The translations under genes and the position numbers were made by a program. This document shows, piece after piece, positions 45,303 to 48,968 of a stretch of 48,968 nt of DNA; position 1 is the stretch's first letter, and every line of letters begins with the position of its first letter. The DNA comes from Sperchopsis tessellata (taxonomy: Eukaryota; Arthropoda; Insecta; Coleoptera; Hydrophilidae): positions 1-48,968 of the forward strand of contig JAWQRN010000030.1 in NCBI GenBank assembly GCA_033557685.1. The letters run 5' to 3'. A model generated the notes under the pieces. The model was given only the letters and a program-made list of their open reading frames with translations. It searched no databases and was not told where the DNA came from.

Positions 45303-45944
45303 GATTTGGGGCAGAATAAATAGCAGCTTTGAAAAGGCTGTAAAAAAAGGGAATCAGTTTTTCCAAGTTATATTTTTACGACCTTAAACTGCAAAAAAAG
45401 CAATAAACTAAGTTATAAAAATAACTACGGGAAGATGGCGTGCGTTCAGTCGTACATATTCTTCCAATCGAAGATTTCGTACGGATGTTGGTTTAGGTCG
45501 ATGTGCAAAATCCGTTCTATTAGAAATCCCAAGAGTAGTACTATGCTGGCGAGCTGAATGACACGGATTTCTTTCGATCGCACCTTTTACTCGCTCGATG
45601 TTATCGGGCGTACGCACTGTATTTGGTCTCCCAGGCTTCTTTTTTGATGTTGACGAAGACATCTCAAAGTTCTCAACCCACTTCTTTATCGCAAACGTAG
45701 ACGGCACCTGTCGATTGTGATTAATGTTAAAATAGTTGCGGAAAACACGACGCACCTGCACGTAAGAATAACCGTTATGAAAAATGCATTGACAGCGTAT
45801 GCGCGATGCTGAGGGGTCTACCTCTCCATTGCTACTGAATGCTAATGTGCGTGAAACATGGTCAACAGCATCTCTGCTACCTTCTAACGACACAGCACGA
45901 TTCCCGCGCTTTTCAATATCGCTATTTATTCTGCCCCACCCTGT
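45303..45944 (-). mobile_element. Internally deleted mariner-like element
   Basis: TA dinucleotides flank the element at 45301-45302 and 45945-45946. The left end has GGGGCAGAATAAATAGC (45309-45325); the right end has its reverse complement, GCTATTTATTCTGCCCC (45922-45938), preceded on the outside by ACCCTG. The extreme left terminus (CGATTT) has diverged from the right (CAGGGT). Length is 642 bp, about half that of an autonomous element. It encodes only the N-terminal half of a transposase on the minus strand. Confidence 0.8.
45408..45893 (-). pseudogene. DUF4817-type transposase, N-terminal half
   Basis: The N-terminal half of an IS630-Tc1-mariner transposase that would bind the element's own ends. 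Two helix-turn-helix units are visible: YSYVQVRRVFRNYF then PSTFAIKKWVENFE (about residues 42-75), matching the DUF4817 motif, and a basic linker KKKPGRPNTVRTPDNIERV (about residues 83-101), the K-R-K-P-G-R-P-R-T-V-R-T-P-E-N-I block. RNPCHSARQHSTTLGISNR (about residues 108-126) is the second HTH. After that the true reading moves to the next frame (RILHIDLNQHPYEI, about 45512-45471), so a one-base frameshift lies near 45512; this second frame ends in a stop near 45449. The DDE catalytic domain is absent. The open frame starts at Met 45893, close to the right TIR. Confidence 0.85.
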
Positions 45945-45949
45945 ATAAA

Positions 45950-48900
45950 TGGAACTAAGTCTAGCGAGATTTTTCTTAAATTAAGTGAGTTAGAGTCTCA
46001 CCTAATGTGACACATTTTTAAGAAACGTGTTATATGTTATTTGCAATTTGATATTTTAAATTATTGTAAAATATTTAAGCTGATATTTAAAATTTGCCCA
46101 AGATGAATTGGTTTACAACGTAAATGTGATTGACATTGGATATTTATCAAGCCGAATACTAAGAAACTGAAAAAGAAAATTATTAAGACAATTTATTCCC
46201 TAAGAGACCAGCAAATTCTGCACACCATGTATAAGTAAAAATAATGGAGCTCCCCAATTGTCTGCCTTAAACCTACATTCCTTCTAAATTTTTGACGTTT
46301 AAGCAAAATTAAATGTTACATAGCTTCCTTGTTAACAGGATTAAATCTTACAGAGGAGAATATTTCAGACAAAATCTCTGACGAAGGCAATATAAATTAA
46401 GGGCAACTTTAAGGGATATAATGGACTGGGGCGTTAAACTTTGACCTAATAAGCACGTTTTATGAGAAAAGTTGTCACTTAATTTTATCCTTATATACTG
46501 CCACATGACGAAGCTTTATGAACATAATGACACTGCTCTGATTATATAAAAAATGAATTCGAGAACATTAACAAGTGAGACAAAAATGCGTAGAGTTGTA
46601 TTATTCCTTTTCACGTGGTAAATTTCTTTCAATTAAATTGTAGAATGTTTATATTTAATAATAGTAATAAAAATATACCTATAGGCAGAGGATATTAACT
46701 TACTATCTATGTAGACATATAAACCAAACAAAGTACAAACGTATTGCTCTAGCACTGGAATGTATATTAGAATTCCATAAAAAAACATCAAAGACAAATA
46801 CTACAGATATATAGCCCCTAACAATTAAAACGTCGGTAAAAGACTTCAAACAATATTTTACGCAAAAGAAGACTCAGATGCGACTTTATAAACTCAGCTC
46901 AATTTATATGAGAATGGGAGGCTCTGCCTCTAGATAGAAATGAGACTAAGGATTAAAGCTTCACAAATTAATTATTAATATAATAGGGGGAGTTATATAG
47001 AAGACTATACAATGGAAAATGCATCAATCACAAACCATCGTCATAACTTAAGAATATGCGAAACATGAGACAGAGAGTTTCCAACATACAGTTAAAACTA
47101 TGAGAGTTTACCATCCTTAGGTTCTCACACGATTCGATAGCATTCATGCAAGAACCAGAAATAAAATCACTAAATATGCTTTAATATACTTAAAGTAATA
47201 ATAAGGATTTTTCATTATAAATGAAGCATGAAAGATGAATAACATCACAGAAAACAGAACATGCGTTAATATAATTAATGGGACGAAATTGATTTATCAT
47301 TATAGATGAAACATGAAATCCGAAAGATGAAGTATATTTTCATCAAAATTGTGAACAGGCTGTTTCAATTAATCTCCCAAGGTTAGAATTTAACCAAAGG
47401 TAAGTGATTCCAAATTCATCATTATCGGAATAATAATACAGTTGCATGTTTTATGTATAAATATGGTATGTATAGTACTCTATATAGTAATAAATGTGGC
47501 TCGTTTCAAAGTTTTATAATAATAGACCTAGTTCGGATCCATGTGTTCAAGGATAATCTTTCAGATAACTCTTCAAAATCTAGAATCTATGACCTTGAAA
47601 GTAAATAATTAAAGACGGACTGGGAGAAAACTAGGAACTAGGAAAAAAATAATAGATATTAAGGAATTGTCTCAGATTCCCTGTAGTAATGGCAGCTTTA
47701 CAAAAAGAGTCCAAACCAATAACGTTATCAATAACTAAAACACAACTGAACGAAAATCCGATTGTGTTCGTGGTCAGTAAAACTGTGACCCTAATAAGCA
47801 GTAAATATCTCCAAATATTTAATGCAGATGTAGAGAGGAAAGGAAAAACCTCTTACCAAATAGCCGGGAGTACATTATCTAGTTTTTTATAATGTTGGTT
47901 ATCACCGACCAAATGACTACAATTTATTTGAAGCATTCTTCAATTTATGTTATATAAATAAATTGAGTTCGAAGGTAAATAGAATATAAGCTTTGGAATT
48001 AAGGTATGTACTCCAAAATATTGAACTATACTTTTCATTACTTGTAAGAAATAACGTCTTTGTTTCATACCAGATATAAACAGTAGGTTAAACTGGAAAT
48101 GAGGGAAAATGTTCCATCAAGTAAAAATCTGTAATATCAATTCTAACTTTAATTTTTGTATATTAGAAATTAACGATTAACAAAGCTTCAGACGCGATAC
48201 CAGCCTGAATCATAGATATTCAGTTGCCAACATCTGCACAACAATTAATTTAAAGAACATAGAACCTACCCATTGTTGTCATATAAATGTCAAGGTTTTC
48301 TATTACAAAATATAGTTTTCGGGTACTTTTAGTTAAATCGACTGTTATAGAAAACTTATCGCAATACAAAAACAAAATATTTATAGGTCTTGGTTTATTA
48401 CACTAATACGTGATTTACAAATTTTAGTTATAACTCAGAATCATCAGTGAATATCTTAAAAATACATATATAATAGGGTTCAAACAGTTTGCCAAGTATA
48501 CGAAGCAGCTTAATAGGAATTCAAAGGTAATAGGTTGCAACAAAAGAGGTTCTAATCATATTTGAAATTGCGAATGGCTGACACTCTGCGTACATAGGTT
48601 GAGCACAAAGCGCTTCCTTGTTTTCCTTGTTTACAGATGGCGCTCTTATCTTGTGCATGCGGTGAACATTTGCATACTCCTCGGCTAGTTCACATGCAAA
48701 TACAATAAATGCCGTTTATGTTTCCACTTCCAGTCCGTTTAAATTAAAACGCTTACTGGGAACCTGAGTTACTCCCTTAACTATCTGATGTCGTGCCACT
48801 TACGACTACTAGAGCAATATAGTTTTTTAAGTAGCCATATGAGACATATTCGAACTTGTTATTATAGAGATAATGGTAAGTGCATGTTTTCCAAATGAAT

Positions 48901-48968
48901 TCGAATTCATTATTAACATAAAATTCTAGTTTGGCTGCCAACCATTACACACTCTAAGCATGATAGTA
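45950..48968. other. About 3 kb without recognised features
   Basis: No gene or element was assigned. An imperfect direct repeat is present: ATTATAAATGAAGCATGAAAG near 47213 and ATTATAGATGAAACATGAAA near 47299, about 86 bp apart. A 67-codon open frame (47689-47892) has no recognisable domain. The region near 48600-48800 is somewhat less AT-rich but shows no clear tRNA-type A and B boxes. Confidence 0.45.

Noticed and set aside
1..48968. CRISPR array, bacterial operon, phage or toxin-antitoxin system
   Set aside because: No regularly spaced short repeats with unique spacers and no prokaryotic gene organisation; all recognisable proteins are eukaryotic transposon families.

Overview
The window looks like intergenic DNA from an arthropod, most likely an insect. 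It is strongly AT-rich, carries three long (TA)n microsatellites, and holds a mixture of repeat lineages typical of insect genomes: R1-clade and other non-LTR retrotransposons, Penelope-like elements, BED-finger and DUF4371-type hAT transposons, pogo/Tigger and mariner-like transposons. No intact host gene, tRNA, rRNA, CRISPR array or bacterial-style operon could be supported. Every recognisable coding stretch is broken by stops, frameshifts, deletions or insertions, so the window is best read as a graveyard of nested transposable elements. All family calls come from motif recognition by eye; no searches or alignments were run.

Layout, 0-16 kb: a small satellite with inverted repeats (about 0.4-0.6 kb); a palindromic TA-flanked MITE (1.28-1.64 kb); a frameshifted macro-domain (OARD1-like) relic (2.0-2.5 kb); a Penelope-like 3' half with GIY-YIG endonuclease (5.0-5.9 kb, tail to 6.15 kb); a non-LTR fragment (6.2-7.0 kb); a Penelope-like 5' half (8.7-9.3 kb) abutting a CR1/Jockey-group LINE that has lost its catalytic YADD segment (9.3-11.3 kb); another possible Penelope piece (11.4-11.65 kb); a pogo/Tigger transposase relic (12.4-13.7 kb) split by a (TA)n(TG)n tract; a second copy of the Penelope tail (14.08-14.27 kb); and a mariner-like DDE fragment joined to an RTE-like LINE fragment (14.5-15.45 kb, minus strand).

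Layout, 16-32 kb: mostly unannotatable AT-rich DNA, with a ~73-bp direct repeat pair (17.8-18.0 kb), an R1-clade LINE fragment (19.4-20.76 kb), a DUF4371-type hAT relic (23.2-25.3 kb, minus), two weak LTR candidates, a GIY-YIG fragment (27.05-27.5 kb, minus) and a long minus-strand LINE (29.0-31.64 kb).

Layout, 32-49 kb: a nearly complete BED-type hAT with terminal inverted repeats and an 8-bp target duplication (32.63-36.08 kb), itself interrupted by an R1 3' end; a complete but dead pogo element with TIRs and TA duplication (36.25-37.73 kb); a second BED hAT (38.6-40.15 kb); a tandem-repeat block (41.3-41.75 kb); a ~97-bp tandem duplication (42.2-42.4 kb); a weak solo-LTR candidate (43.57-43.92 kb); and an internally deleted mariner-like element with TIRs (45.30-45.94 kb). 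The final 3 kb shows nothing recognisable.

The genes do not work together as a pathway. The biological content is the order of insertion (for example R1 into hAT), the domain losses, and several non-autonomous elements whose ends are still readable. I did not find convincing evidence of a previously undescribed functional system.
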